Origin: Candidatus Scatomorpha stercorigallinarum
Lineage (GTDB): Bacteria; Bacillota_A; Clostridia; Oscillospirales; Oscillospiraceae
Reading direction: 5' to 3'
DNA: 21,760 nucleotides
NCBI GenBank assembly: GCA_018713375.1
Contig: DVOV01000075.1
Span: 1 to 21,760 of the forward strand
This document shows positions 6,935 through 16,586 of this stretch, one piece after another. Under the pieces are notes generated by a model. It saw only the letters and a list, made by a program, of their open reading frames with translations, was not told the DNA's origin and ran no database searches. The position numbers and the translations under genes are program-made. Position 1 is the stretch's first letter. Each line of letters opens with the position of its first letter.

Positions 6935-8364
6935 TTGATCTCGCTCCTCTCGTCGCTGCCGATAACGGCGCTGTTCGCCCGCAGCAGCGGGTACACCTCG
7001 CCGTTCAGGAATTCCTCCACCTGCCGCGGGGCCATGCCCACGAACTTGCGGATGTCCAGTATCTCCGCCAGCGCCTCCGGCGTCAGGCCGAAGCGCCCAT
7101 CGGCGAGCAGCTTGGCCTCCAGGTCGTTGGCGCAGCCGGTCTCCTTCATGCGCCGGGCCGTCTCCACGCTGTACTCGCGGATGGCCTCGTGCAGCTCCTG
7201 CCGGTCGCCGCCGCGCTCCACGGCGCGCATGAGGATGTTCTCCGTGGCGAGGAAGGGCAGCTCGTCGCGCAAATGCCGCTCCATCATCCCCGGGTACACC
7301 GTGCAGCCGGAGATGACGTTGATGACCAGGCTCAGTATGGCGTCCACGGCCAGGAATGCCTCCGGGATGGAGATGCGGCGGTTGGCGCTGTCGTCCAGCG
7401 TGCGCTCCAGCCACTGGGTGGAGGCCGTCATCGCCGGGTTGAGCGCGTCCGCTATCACATAGCGCGCCAGCGAGCAGATGCGCTCGCAGCGCATGGGGTT
7501 GCGCTTGTAGGCCATGGCGCTGGAGCCCACCTGCGAGCTGGTGAAGGGCTCGTCGAACTCCTTCTCGTGCGCCATCAATCGCAGGTCCGTGGCCATCTTG
7601 CTCGCGCTCTGGGCGATGCCGGAGAGCACGTTCAGCAGGAAGCTGTCGATCTTGCGCGTATAGGTCTGCCCGCAGATGGGCAGCACGCGCTCAAAGCCCA
7701 TGTCGCTGGCGATGCGCCGCTCCAGCTCGTTCGCCTTGCCCGCGTCCCCGCCGAAGAGGGCGAGGAAGCTCGCGCCCGTGCCGGTGGCGCCCTTGCAGCC
7801 GTAGAAGGGCAGCCGCCCGAGCTCGAAGTCCAGCCGCTCCAGGTCGAACATCAGGTCCTGTATCCACATACATGCGCGCTTGCCCATGGTCGTCGGCTGC
7901 GCGGCCTGGTAGTGCGTATAGGCGAGGACGGGCGTATCCTTCTGCGCCGCGGCGAACCTGGCCATGGCGGCGATGGCGTTCACCAGCAGCGAGCGTATCT
8001 GCCGCAGGGCGTCGCGGTAGGCGATGAGGTCGCCGTTGTCGTCCACGAAGCAGCTGGTGGCGCCCAGGTGGATGATGCCCCTCGCCTTCGGGCAGTGGTT
8101 GCCCCAGGCGCGGATGTGCGCCATCACGTCGTGCCGCAGCTCGCGCTCATAGCGCGCGGCGGCCTCGTAGTCGATGACCTCCAGGTTCTCGCGCAGCTCC
8201 TCCACCTGCTCGGTCGTGACGTTCAATCCCAGCGCGCACTCGTTCTCCGCCAGGGAGAGCCAGAGCCGGTGCCAGGTGAGGAATTTGTAGTCCGGCGAGA
8301 AGATGCGCTGCATGCGCACGGAGGCGTAGCGCGAGCAGAGCGGGCTTTCATAGCTGTCTTTCAA
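6928..8364 (-). CDS. purB: Adenylosuccinate lyase
   Basis: PurB cleaves adenylosuccinate to AMP plus fumarate and SAICAR to AICAR, so it serves both the common purine pathway and the AMP branch. The product is 478 aa, the longer eukaryote/clostridial form. It starts YESPLCSRYASVRMQRIFSPDYKF, shows HLGATSCFVDDN, and carries the fumarase/aspartase signature around SSAMAYKRNPMRCE. The initiation codon is TTG at 8364: the next in-frame ATG would remove the conserved N-terminus, and GGAGTGAT lies nine bases upstream, using the glmS stop. TTG may lower its translation relative to neighbours. It sits between glmS (6-base gap) and purA (overlap). Confidence 0.94.
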   Translation of the reverse strand: MKDSYESPLCSRYASVRMQRIFSPDYKFLTWHRLWLSLAENECALGLNVTTEQVEELRENLEVIDYEAAARYERELRHDVMAHIRAWGNHCPKARGIIHLGATSCFVDDNGDLIAYRDALRQIRSLLVNAIAAMARFAAAQKDTPVLAYTHYQAAQPTTMGKRACMWIQDLMFDLERLDFELGRLPFYGCKGATGTGASFLALFGGDAGKANELERRIASDMGFERVLPICGQTYTRKIDSFLLNVLSGIAQSASKMATDLRLMAHEKEFDEPFTSSQVGSSAMAYKRNPMRCERICSLARYVIADALNPAMTASTQWLERTLDDSANRRISIPEAFLAVDAILSLVINVISGCTVYPGMMERHLRDELPFLATENILMRAVERGGDRQELHEAIREYSVETARRMKETGCANDLEAKLLADGRFGLTPEALAEILDIRKFVGMAPRQVEEFLNGEVYPLLRANSAVIGSDERSEIKC

Positions 8365-8370
8365 TCTTTA

Positions 8371-10194
8371 TCACTCCACGGTAACGGATTTTGCGAGGTT
8401 CCTCGGCTTATCTATGTCGCAGCCGTTCTCGAGCGCGACGTAATAGGCGAAAAGCTGCAGCGGCACGAGCTCCGGCGCGGCGGCGAAGAGCTCCTCCCCC
8501 CTGGGAGCGAACAGCACATCGTCCGCTTCGGCAAAGATGCGCCTGTCGCCCTCCGGCGCCACGGCGAGGACCCGCGCGCCGCGGGCCTTCACTTCTTGCA
8601 CATTGCTCATCATCTTGCCGAACAGCGCCGTCTGGCAGCAGAGCGCCACTACCAGCCGCTTTTCGTCGATGAGGGCGATGGTCCCGTGCTTGAGCTCCCC
8701 GGCGGCGTAGGCCTCCGAGTGGATATAGCTTATCTCCTTCAGCTTCAGGCTGCCCTCCATGGCCGCTGCATAGTCCATGCCCCGGCCGATGAAGAACATC
8801 GCGCCCTGCCCATGCCAGCGCCCGGCCAGGTAGCGCGCATGCGTGTTCAGGTCGATGGCGCGCTGCATCCTCGCGGGCAGCGCCGACAACGCGGCGACCA
8901 GTTCATTATACCGCGTTTTTTCTATCCTGCCCAGCCCCTCCGCGGCCCAAACTGCAAAAAGATACAGCGCGGCGAGCTGCGTCGTATAGCCCTTCGTGGT
9001 GGCAACGGCGATCTCCGGCCCCGCGTAGGTATAGAGCACCGCGTCCGCCAGCCGGGCGACCGTGCTGCCGACGACGTTGACGATGGCCAGCACCCTCGCC
9101 CCGCGGGAGGCGCACTCGCGCATGGCGGCGATCGTGTCCGCCGTCTCGCCGGACTGCGACACGGCGATCAGCAGCGTGTCCGGGCCGATTATCGGGTCGC
9201 GGTAGCGCAGCTCGCTCGCGAGCTCCGTCTCCACGGGGACGCGGCAGAGCGACTCGATGACGTATTTCCCCGCCACGGCGGCGTGATAGGCGCTGCCGCA
9301 GCCGGTGAGCACGATGCGCCGGAAGGAGGCCATGTCCGCGGCGTCCCAGCCTATGTCCAGCTCCACGCGCCCGGAGCGCAGCCGCGCTTCGATGGTGCTC
9401 TTGAGAGCGCGGGGCTGCTCCATGATCTCCTTGAGCATGAAATGCTCATAGCCGCCCTTCTCCGCGGCCTCCAGGTCCCAGACCACCCGGGAGACGCCCT
9501 TTGCCACCTCGCGCCCCGTCCGGTCGTACACCGTGACGCTCTCCGGCGTGAGGGAGGCGAACTCCCCGTCGTCGAGGTAGATAACGTTCTTTGTCCGCCC
9601 CACAAGGGCGGTGACGTCGCTCGCGAAGTAGTTTTCGCCGATGCCGAGGCCGAGTATGAGCGGCCCGGCCTCCTTCACGCAGACGAGCCTTCCCGGCTCA
9701 TCCGCGCAGAGCACGCCCAGCACATAGCTGCCCTCGAGCCGGGCGGCCGTGCGCATGACCGTGCGCAGGAAGTCGCCGTCGTAGCTGCGCTCCAGCAGGT
9801 GGGCCACGACCTCCGTGTCCGTCTCGCTGCGGAACACGCAGCCGGCGGCGGTCAGCTCCGCGCGCAGCGCGGCGTAGTTTTCAATGATGCCGTTGTGGAC
9901 GACGGCGAACTTCCCGTGCTCGGAGAGGTGGGGATGGGCGTTGGTGTCCGTCGGCGCGCCGTGTGTGGCCCAGCGTGTGTGCGCTATGCCGCAGACGCCG
10001 CCCATCGCGGCCCCGCCGTCTATCTTCTCCGCCAGGCGCTCCACGGTGCCGCTGGCTTTCGCCATCTCTATGCCCGCGCCGCCGTGTACGGCGACGCCCG
10101 CGCTGTCATAGCCCCGGTATTCCAGCCGGCGCAGCCCCTCGAGCAGTATGGGCGCGGCCTGCTGCGCGCCGGTATAGCCAACGATGCCGCACAT
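8371..10194 (-). CDS. glmS: Glucosamine-6-phosphate synthase (glutamine-fructose-6-P aminotransferase)
   Basis: GlmS makes glucosamine-6-phosphate from fructose-6-phosphate and glutamine, the entry step for UDP-GlcNAc and peptidoglycan. The 607-aa protein is full length. The N-terminal nucleophile Cys2 lies in MCGIVGYTG, THGAPTDTNAHPH and the rest of the class II amidotransferase domain follow to about residue 220, then two SIS sugar-isomerase domains (GCGSAYHAAVAGKY; SQSGETADT; GRGMDYAAAMEGSLKLKEISYIHSEAY), ending DKPRNLAKSVTVE. Only three bases separate it from pyrG, so no glmS ribozyme can lie in its own leader. Control must come from the operon or the protein. Confidence 0.97.
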   Translation of the reverse strand: MCGIVGYTGAQQAAPILLEGLRRLEYRGYDSAGVAVHGGAGIEMAKASGTVERLAEKIDGGAAMGGVCGIAHTRWATHGAPTDTNAHPHLSEHGKFAVVHNGIIENYAALRAELTAAGCVFRSETDTEVVAHLLERSYDGDFLRTVMRTAARLEGSYVLGVLCADEPGRLVCVKEAGPLILGLGIGENYFASDVTALVGRTKNVIYLDDGEFASLTPESVTVYDRTGREVAKGVSRVVWDLEAAEKGGYEHFMLKEIMEQPRALKSTIEARLRSGRVELDIGWDAADMASFRRIVLTGCGSAYHAAVAGKYVIESLCRVPVETELASELRYRDPIIGPDTLLIAVSQSGETADTIAAMRECASRGARVLAIVNVVGSTVARLADAVLYTYAGPEIAVATTKGYTTQLAALYLFAVWAAEGLGRIEKTRYNELVAALSALPARMQRAIDLNTHARYLAGRWHGQGAMFFIGRGMDYAAAMEGSLKLKEISYIHSEAYAAGELKHGTIALIDEKRLVVALCCQTALFGKMMSNVQEVKARGARVLAVAPEGDRRIFAEADDVLFAPRGEELFAAAPELVPLQLFAYYVALENGCDIDKPRNLAKSVTVE

Positions 10195-10197
10195 GGC

Positions 10198-12385
<2,188 letters not shown>

Positions 12386-12400
12386 GGCCGCCCTCCTCTC

Positions 12401-12646
12401 TCAGTCCTCGCTGGTGACGTCGAAAACGCCCGTCACCACTTTGCACGCATCGCAGTACCACGCGCCGGGCACGAGCGTCTACGAGCGCAGGAACGAGTGC
12501 TTCCCCAGGTTTTTGGCCCCGTTGTAGCCGCCGCCCAGGGCCTGCAGCGCGTTCCTTTCATATTCCTCCTGCGGCACCCAGCTGACATACCTGTCGGCTA
12601 TCAGCCCGCCGCTCTCCATCTCCGCTCCGCAAACCGGGCATTTCAC
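12401..12646 (-). pseudogene. Small zinc-ribbon protein (DUF6487-like) with an in-frame TAG
   Basis: From GTG 12646 the frame reads MKCPVCGAEMESGGLIADRY, then SWVPQEEYERNALQALGGGYNGAKNLGKHSFLRS, then a TAG (12479-12481, codon 56), then TLVPGAWYCDACKVVTGVFDVTSED and TGA. CPVC before and CDAC after the TAG are the two halves of one zinc knuckle, in the order and spacing of the DUF6487 (PF20097) family, so the reading frame plainly continues through the stop. AGGGGTGA lies eight bases before the GTG. An alternative GTG is at 12658. If TAG terminates, the 55-aa product has only half a metal site. Explanations are a recent nonsense substitution, an assembly or sequencing error, or readthrough. The gene lies 43 bases after guaA and 15 before the phosphatase. 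Confidence 0.75.
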
Positions 12647-12689
12647 GCGCCGCGTCACCCCTTTCCGATTCTTTCCGCCCCGCGGCGGC

Positions 12690-14213
12690 TCACTCCCATT
12701 CTATGGTCGCGGGCGGCTTGCCCGTGATGTCGTATACCACGCGGTTCACGCCCTTCACCTCGTTCGTTATGCGCTGCGAGATGCGGTAGAGCACCGCGTA
12801 AGGCAGGTGCGCAAACTCGCCCGTCATGAAGTCGTTCGTCTCCACCGCGCGCACCGCGAGGACATAGTCGTAGGTCCGCGCGTCGCCCATCACGCCCACG
12901 CTGTGCGTGTTGGTGAGCACGGCGAAGTACTGGTCCGCCCGCGCGCGGGAGGCGCCGATCTCCTCGCGGACTATGGCGTCCGCCTCTCGCAGTATCTCCA
13001 GCTTCTTCTCCGTCACCTCGCCGATTATGCGTATCGCAAGCCCGGGGCCGGGGAAGGGCTGGCGGTAGACTATGCGCCTCGGCAGCCCGAGCAGCAGCCC
13101 CAGCTGGCGCACCTCGTCCTTGAAAAGGCCGCTCAGCGGCTCGATGACGCCCTTGAAGCCCATGTCCTCCGGCAGCCCGCCCACATTGTGGTGGCTCTTG
13201 ATAACGGCGCTGTTGGCGCCGCTCTCCACGATGTCCGGGTATATCGTCCCCTGCGCGAGGAACTCCGGCGAGCCGCACTCGCGCGCGGCGTCCTCAAATG
13301 TGCGCACGAACTCCTCGCCGATGAGCTTGCGCTTGCGCTCCGGGTCCGTGACGCCGGCGATGCGGCGCAGGAAGCGCTCGTGCGCGTCGATGCACACCAG
13401 CTTCAGCTTCCGCCGGGCGAAGGCGGAGCGTATCTCCTCCGTCTCGTTCTTGCGCATGAAGCCGTGGTCGATGTAGATGCAGGTGAGGCGGCCGGGGACG
13501 GCCTCGCTGAGCAGCGCGGCGGCCACGGAGGAGTCCACGCCGCCGGAGAGGCCCAGCAGCACGCTGCCCTCGCCCACACGCGCGCGGATGGCCTCCACCT
13601 GCTCGTTCATATAGCCCGCCATGTCGTAACCGCCCTGCGCGTGGCAGATGCCGTAGAGGAAGTTCCTGATGATCTCCCGCCCCAGCTCGGTGCGCTCGGT
13701 CTCCGGGTGGAACTGCACGGCGTAGAGCCCGCGCCCTTCGTCCTGCATGGCGGCCACGGGGCAGAGCTCCGTGGAGGCGGTGACGGAAAAGCCCTCCGGC
13801 ACGCGCGTCACGCGGTCGGTGTGGCTCATGAGCACGGCGCTCTCGCCGTCGCAGCCGTCGAAGAGCCCGCAGTCGCCAAGGCGGGCCTTCACGGCGCCGT
13901 ATTCGCTGCTCTCGCAGGGGGACACCTCCCCGCCCAGCATGTGGCACATGAGCTGCATCCCGTAGCAGATGCCGAGCACAGGCACGCCGAGGGAGAGGAG
14001 CGCCGGGTCGCAGCGCGGCGCGTCCGGGGCGTAGGCGCTCTGCGGCCCGCCGGTGAAGATGAGCCCGATGGGCTTCATCGCGGCGATCTCCTGCGCGCTC
14101 TTCGTGTGCGGCACGATCAGCGAGAGCACGCCGCATTCGCGCACGCGGCGGGCGATGAGCTCCTTGTACTGGCCGCCGAAATCGACGATCAGCACCTTTT
14201 CTTCATTTTTCAT
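12690..14213 (-). CDS. guaA: GMP synthase (glutamine-hydrolysing)
   Basis: GuaA converts XMP to GMP with ATP and glutamine. The 507-aa protein has all parts: the N-terminal class I amidotransferase (VLIVDFGGQY start, nucleophile Cys83 in LGICYGMQLM, AVQFHPE for the His-Glu pair), the ATP-pyrophosphatase domain (GLSGGVDSS PP-loop, DHGFMRKNE) and the C-terminal dimerisation domain (GPGLAIRIIGEV; GVNRVVYDITGKPPATIEWE at the end). ATG 14213 is preferred over ATG 14222, because the GAGGAGC and ATGAGGA stretches that could serve as ribosome site lie properly only before the inner ATG. It overlaps the ANTAR gene's 3' end by 11 bases, so the two are co-translated. Confidence 0.96.
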   Translation of the reverse strand: MKNEEKVLIVDFGGQYKELIARRVRECGVLSLIVPHTKSAQEIAAMKPIGLIFTGGPQSAYAPDAPRCDPALLSLGVPVLGICYGMQLMCHMLGGEVSPCESSEYGAVKARLGDCGLFDGCDGESAVLMSHTDRVTRVPEGFSVTASTELCPVAAMQDEGRGLYAVQFHPETERTELGREIIRNFLYGICHAQGGYDMAGYMNEQVEAIRARVGEGSVLLGLSGGVDSSVAAALLSEAVPGRLTCIYIDHGFMRKNETEEIRSAFARRKLKLVCIDAHERFLRRIAGVTDPERKRKLIGEEFVRTFEDAARECGSPEFLAQGTIYPDIVESGANSAVIKSHHNVGGLPEDMGFKGVIEPLSGLFKDEVRQLGLLLGLPRRIVYRQPFPGPGLAIRIIGEVTEKKLEILREADAIVREEIGASRARADQYFAVLTNTHSVGVMGDARTYDYVLAVRAVETNDFMTGEFAHLPYAVLYRISQRITNEVKGVNRVVYDITGKPPATIEWE

Positions 14214-14412
14214 GTTCCTCATGCTCCTCGTGATACCTGATGATCTCCTCCGCCACGGCGCGCTTTTTCACGCAGCGGTCCATGGCCGTCTTGATGATGA
14301 AGCGATGGGCGTCGGCCTCCGTCATGCCGCGCATCTTGATGAGTATCAGCTTGGCGCGGTTCATCAGCCTGATCTCCTCCACCAGCAGCCTGACATCCTC
14401 GTAGTCGTACAT
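14203..14412 (-). CDS. Free-standing ANTAR-domain RNA-binding antiterminator
   Basis: A 69-aa protein consisting almost only of an ANTAR domain, the three-helix module that binds paired hexaloop hairpins in nascent RNA and prevents terminator formation. Visible signature: VEEIRLMNRAKLILIKMRGMTEADAHRFIIKTAMDRCVKKRAVAEEIIRY (residues ~11-60), with the AK-L, G-MTE-AH and AMD positions of the family. A charged EEHEEHEK tail follows. Normal ANTAR regulators carry a receiver, GAF or other sensor domain in front; none is present here, so signal input must be through another protein or via expression level. ATG follows GAAAGGAGGG. It is the first gene of the ten-gene operon and its own leader holds an ANTAR-type hairpin, so it probably regulates itself and the glutamine-using genes downstream. 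Confidence 0.85.
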   Translation of the reverse strand: MYDYEDVRLLVEEIRLMNRAKLILIKMRGMTEADAHRFIIKTAMDRCVKKRAVAEEIIRYHEEHEEHEK

Positions 14413-14428
14413 GGCCCGCCCTCCTTTC

Positions 14429-14464
14429 AAAAGCAAAAAGACGCCCCCGATGCCAAACGAGGGC
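14429..14464 (-). terminator. Intrinsic terminator (attenuator) in the leader of the ANTAR-guaA operon
   Basis: In RNA sense GCCCUCG (14458-14464) pairs with CGGGGGC (14443-14449) around an 8-nt loop, giving a 7-bp stem with one G-U pair. GUCUUUUUGCUUUU follows (14429-14442). It lies between the promoter and the first ribosome site of the operon. Its 5' arm is shared with the preceding hairpin (14460-14477), so the two structures exclude each other. Confidence 0.75.
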
Positions 14465-14505
14465 TCTCTGCGGCCCTTTGGGTATCGGTGAGCGCCATTG
14501 CCCAC
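14460..14505 (-). promoter_or_regulatory. ANTAR-type dual-hairpin antitermination site
   Basis: First hairpin: GUGGGC, hexaloop AAUGGC, GCUCAC (14488-14505; 6 bp with one G-U). The loop has A at position 1 and G at position 4, the two bases known to be conserved in ANTAR target loops. A ten-nucleotide linker leads to the second hairpin AGGGC-CGCAGAGA-GCCCU (14460-14477), whose 3' arm is the 5' arm of the terminator. Its loop is not a clean A1/G4 hexamer, so the second site is less certain. Binding of an ANTAR dimer would hold both hairpins and block the terminator. Confidence 0.65.
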
Positions 14506-14540
14506 ACGTCTTGACGTCCAGACTATTAACTTCCGCAGAC

Positions 14541-14570
14541 ATTATAGCCGCTCCCCCGCCCCTTTGTCAA
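14541..14570 (-). promoter_or_regulatory. Consensus sigma-A promoter of the ANTAR-guaA-...-gatD operon
   Basis: Minus strand TTGACA (14565-14570), 18-bp GC-rich spacer, TATAAT (14541-14546): both hexamers are perfect. The start is expected near 14534, giving a leader of about 120 nt that contains the dual hairpin and attenuator. A promoter this strong fits control after initiation rather than by activation. Confidence 0.85.
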
Positions 14571-14582
14571 GGGAAGGGGGAG
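14551..14582. repeat. Imperfect palindrome centred on the -35 element
   Basis: On the minus strand CTCCCCC-TT-CCCTT-GACA-AAGGG-GC-GGGGGAG: 7 + 5 paired bases, and the TTGACA hexamer falls at the apex. It lies five bases past the GNAT stop codon. It could be that operon's terminator stem, although no U-tract follows on the minus strand, or an operator for the next promoter. Confidence 0.5.
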
Positions 14583-14586
14583 ATTT

Positions 14587-15111
14587 TCAGCGCCCGCGGC
14601 GCTTCACATACACGATATGCGGCATATCCACCCCATAATAGTGCTTCGTGAAGCCGCTCTCGGGCGTGAAGCCGTTGCGCTCGGCCACCGCGCGGGAGGG
14701 GAGGTTGTTGTCGCGTATGATCGAGCAGACCTCCTCCGCGCCGAGCGTGCTGAATGCGTACTCCGTGCAGGCGGCGGCCGCCTCGGTGGCATAGCCGCGG
14801 CGCCAGCGGTCGCGGCGGAAGAGATAGCCCACCTCCAGCCGCTCGCCCTCCGGCGTCTCCTGCACCGTCAGGCCGCACTGGCCCACGAACTCGCCGCTCT
14901 CCCGCAGCTCCACGGCCCAGAGGCCAAAGCCGTATTTTTCATAGCGCGAGAGCTGTTTATCGAGCCACTCGCGCACCTCTTCGTCCGAAAAGGCGTGCTC
15001 ATAGGCGTACATCGCCTGCGCGTCCTGCAATATGAGGCAGAGGTCGTCAAGATCCGCCTCCGTCAGGCGGCGCAGGCCCAGCCGCGGCGTCTCTATTATA
15101 TATTTTTCCAT
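14587..15111 (-). CDS. GNAT family N-acetyltransferase (RimJ/RimL-like)
   Basis: A 174-aa acetyl-CoA-dependent acetyltransferase of the RimJ/RimL type (PF13302). It opens with EKYIIETPRLGLRRLTEADLDDL, the usual strand-helix start. Residues ~95-125 hold the acetyl-CoA motif (LEVGYLFRRDRWRRGYATEAAAACTEYAF, with RxxRRGYA as the pyrophosphate loop), and NLPSRAVAERNGFTPE is the standard C-terminal motif. The frame is open further upstream, but ATG 15111 matches family starts. It overlaps the 3' end of the lipoprotein gene by 16 bases. The substrate could be a protein N-terminus or a small molecule; sequence does not say. It is last in its operon. Confidence 0.88.
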   Translation of the reverse strand: MEKYIIETPRLGLRRLTEADLDDLCLILQDAQAMYAYEHAFSDEEVREWLDKQLSRYEKYGFGLWAVELRESGEFVGQCGLTVQETPEGERLEVGYLFRRDRWRRGYATEAAAACTEYAFSTLGAEEVCSIIRDNNLPSRAVAERNGFTPESGFTKHYYGVDMPHIVYVKRRGR

Positions 15112-15860
15112 GACCAGTACTGCTCCTCCCCTGTGGCGGGACCGCCCTCCCAGTTGCCGTGGTCGCCACGCATCCTGTATTCCGTCACCATGAACATCTC
15201 CCGCCACTCCACCGAGCCGATGGGCCCGTACTGGTCGCACCAGGTGATGTCCATGTAATAGCTGCCCTCCGGCAGCATGGCCAGGTTCCAGCCGTGTTCC
15301 CCGTCGTTCCAGTTGGCCGTGCCCTCGATGGCCTTGCAGTACAGCCCCGCCCGCTCGCAGAGGAACTGCATGGTGTACACATAACCAAAGCAGACGGCCC
15401 GGCCCTCCGCCAGCGCGCCGTAGGGCGTCTCGCTCAGGTCGTCGTCGCGCACCTTGTAGTCGTACTCCGCCCGCAGGCTGAGCACATAGGCCAGATAGCG
15501 GTATTTGTCGTAAGCCGAGGCGTCCTGCGGCATGTTCTCGACTATGTACCCCGCCGCTGCGTCCAGATAGGCCTGTTGCTCCTCCGTCAGATCGTCAAAG
15601 CCCTCCCAGGCGTCCTCGGGCTCGAAGGGCGCGGTCTCCGTGCCCAGGTCGTCGCGCGGCTGCGCGGCGATCACCGCCAGGGCCTCCTCCACGGCCGGGG
15701 CCATGTCCTCCACGGCCCGCCCGCGCGCTTCCGCCAGGGGGTCGGGCGTGGGCGCGGGCGTATCGGAGGGCGTCGCCGCCGCCCCCTCCGCGCCGGCACA
15801 GGCGGAGAGCAGCGCGGTCAGGGTCAGGGCCAGCGTCAGGGCGCGCCATCTGCGGCTCAT
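15096..15860 (-). CDS. Transglutaminase-like lipoprotein
   Basis: A 254-aa secreted lipoprotein. It has a basic N-terminus, a hydrophobic stretch and the lipobox LSAC with lipidated Cys21, then an Ala/Thr/Pro linker to about residue 45. The C-terminal half is a transglutaminase-like cysteine-protease fold: Cys in GRAVCFGYVYTMQFLCERAGL, His in GEHGWNLAML and Asp in YYMDITWCDQYG, so the catalytic triad is complete. Such proteins in Clostridia may cleave or cross-link extracellular proteins or peptidoglycan peptides; the exact reaction is not known. ATG overlaps the tcdA stop (ATGA). Being beside a foldase (next gene but one) fits an envelope role, though this is inference. Confidence 0.85.
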   Translation of the reverse strand: MSRRWRALTLALTLTALLSACAGAEGAAATPSDTPAPTPDPLAEARGRAVEDMAPAVEEALAVIAAQPRDDLGTETAPFEPEDAWEGFDDLTEEQQAYLDAAAGYIVENMPQDASAYDKYRYLAYVLSLRAEYDYKVRDDDLSETPYGALAEGRAVCFGYVYTMQFLCERAGLYCKAIEGTANWNDGEHGWNLAMLPEGSYYMDITWCDQYGPIGSVEWREMFMVTEYRMRGDHGNWEGGPATGEEQYWSWKNI

Positions 15861-16576
15861 CGATTTCCCTCCTTCGCGATGCTGAGCGCGATGTGCTGGG
15901 CCATCAGCAGCCCCGCCGCCGCCGGCACCCAGACGGCGGAGCCGGGGACGCTCCTGCGCCCCGGCGGGGGCGCTTCCGGCTGCGAGGGCTCCGTGGGCGG
16001 CTCGTCGCTGAACACCACCGTCAGGCGCTCCACGCCCCGGCGGCGCAGCTCGCGGCGCATGACGCGCGCCAGCGGGCAGACGTCCGTCCCGTACACGTCC
16101 GCTATGCGCAATCGCGAAAGGTCGAGCTTGTTCCCCGTCCCGAGGGCGGAGATGATGGGTATGCCCCCCGCCCGCGCGGCTTCGATGAGGTCCAGTTTGC
16201 AGGCCACCAGGTCGATGCAGTCGGCGATATAGTCCCACGGCGCGGGGAAGAACTCGCCGCGCCGCGCGGCCTCATAGCGCTCCGCGCGCGCCGTCACGCG
16301 GCAGCCGGGCGCGATGTCCCGCACGCGCCCGGCCATGGCCTCCGCCTTGCTCTGGCCTATGGTGGAGCCGAGGGCCTCTATCTGCCGGTTCAGGTTGCTC
16401 TCCGCCACAGTGTCCTCGTCTATCAGCGTCAGCGCGCCCACGCCGCAGCGCGCAAGCGCCTCCGCGCACCAGGAGCCCACGCCGCCGAGGCCGAAAACGG
16501 CCACGTGCGCGCGCGCGAGCCGCCCCATGGCTGCCGCGCCCAGCAGCATCTCCGTGCGTATGAGCCTCTCTTCCAT
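15857..16576 (-). CDS. tcdA: tRNA threonylcarbamoyladenosine dehydratase (ThiF/E1-like)
   Basis: TcdA adenylates and cyclises the t6A base at tRNA position 37 to ct6A using ATP. The 239-aa protein has the ThiF/MoeB fold. VAVFGLGGVGSWCAEALARCG is the nucleotide-binding Rossmann motif at ~residues 25-45, DEDTVAESNLNRQ carries the Asp and the Asn-Arg finger, and DCIDLVACKLDLIEAA and SALGTGNKLD follow in family order. The C-terminal zinc Cys4 of MoeB/ThiF is absent, as expected for TcdA/YgdL. The preferred start is ATG 16576 behind GGAGG; the longer frame begins with TTG at 16588. A terminator lies directly upstream, so expression depends on readthrough or a promoter inside the foldase gene. Confidence 0.87.
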   Translation of the reverse strand: MEERLIRTEMLLGAAAMGRLARAHVAVFGLGGVGSWCAEALARCGVGALTLIDEDTVAESNLNRQIEALGSTIGQSKAEAMAGRVRDIAPGCRVTARAERYEAARRGEFFPAPWDYIADCIDLVACKLDLIEAARAGGIPIISALGTGNKLDLSRLRIADVYGTDVCPLARVMRRELRRRGVERLTVVFSDEPPTEPSQPEAPPPGRRSVPGSAVWVPAAAGLLMAQHIALSIAKEGNR

Positions 16577-16586
16577 CTCCGCCTCC

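Noticed and set aside
6935..7414. N-terminal extension of purA into purB
   Set aside because: The added 160 residues are an out-of-frame reading of purB; the PurA family starts at MLTAVVGVNWGDEGKG.
12471..12487. Short direct repeat ACGAGCG on both sides of the TAG, as a sign of slippage duplication
   Set aside because: A 10-bp duplication would shift the frame, yet the zinc-ribbon frame is intact on both sides; a substitution explains it better.
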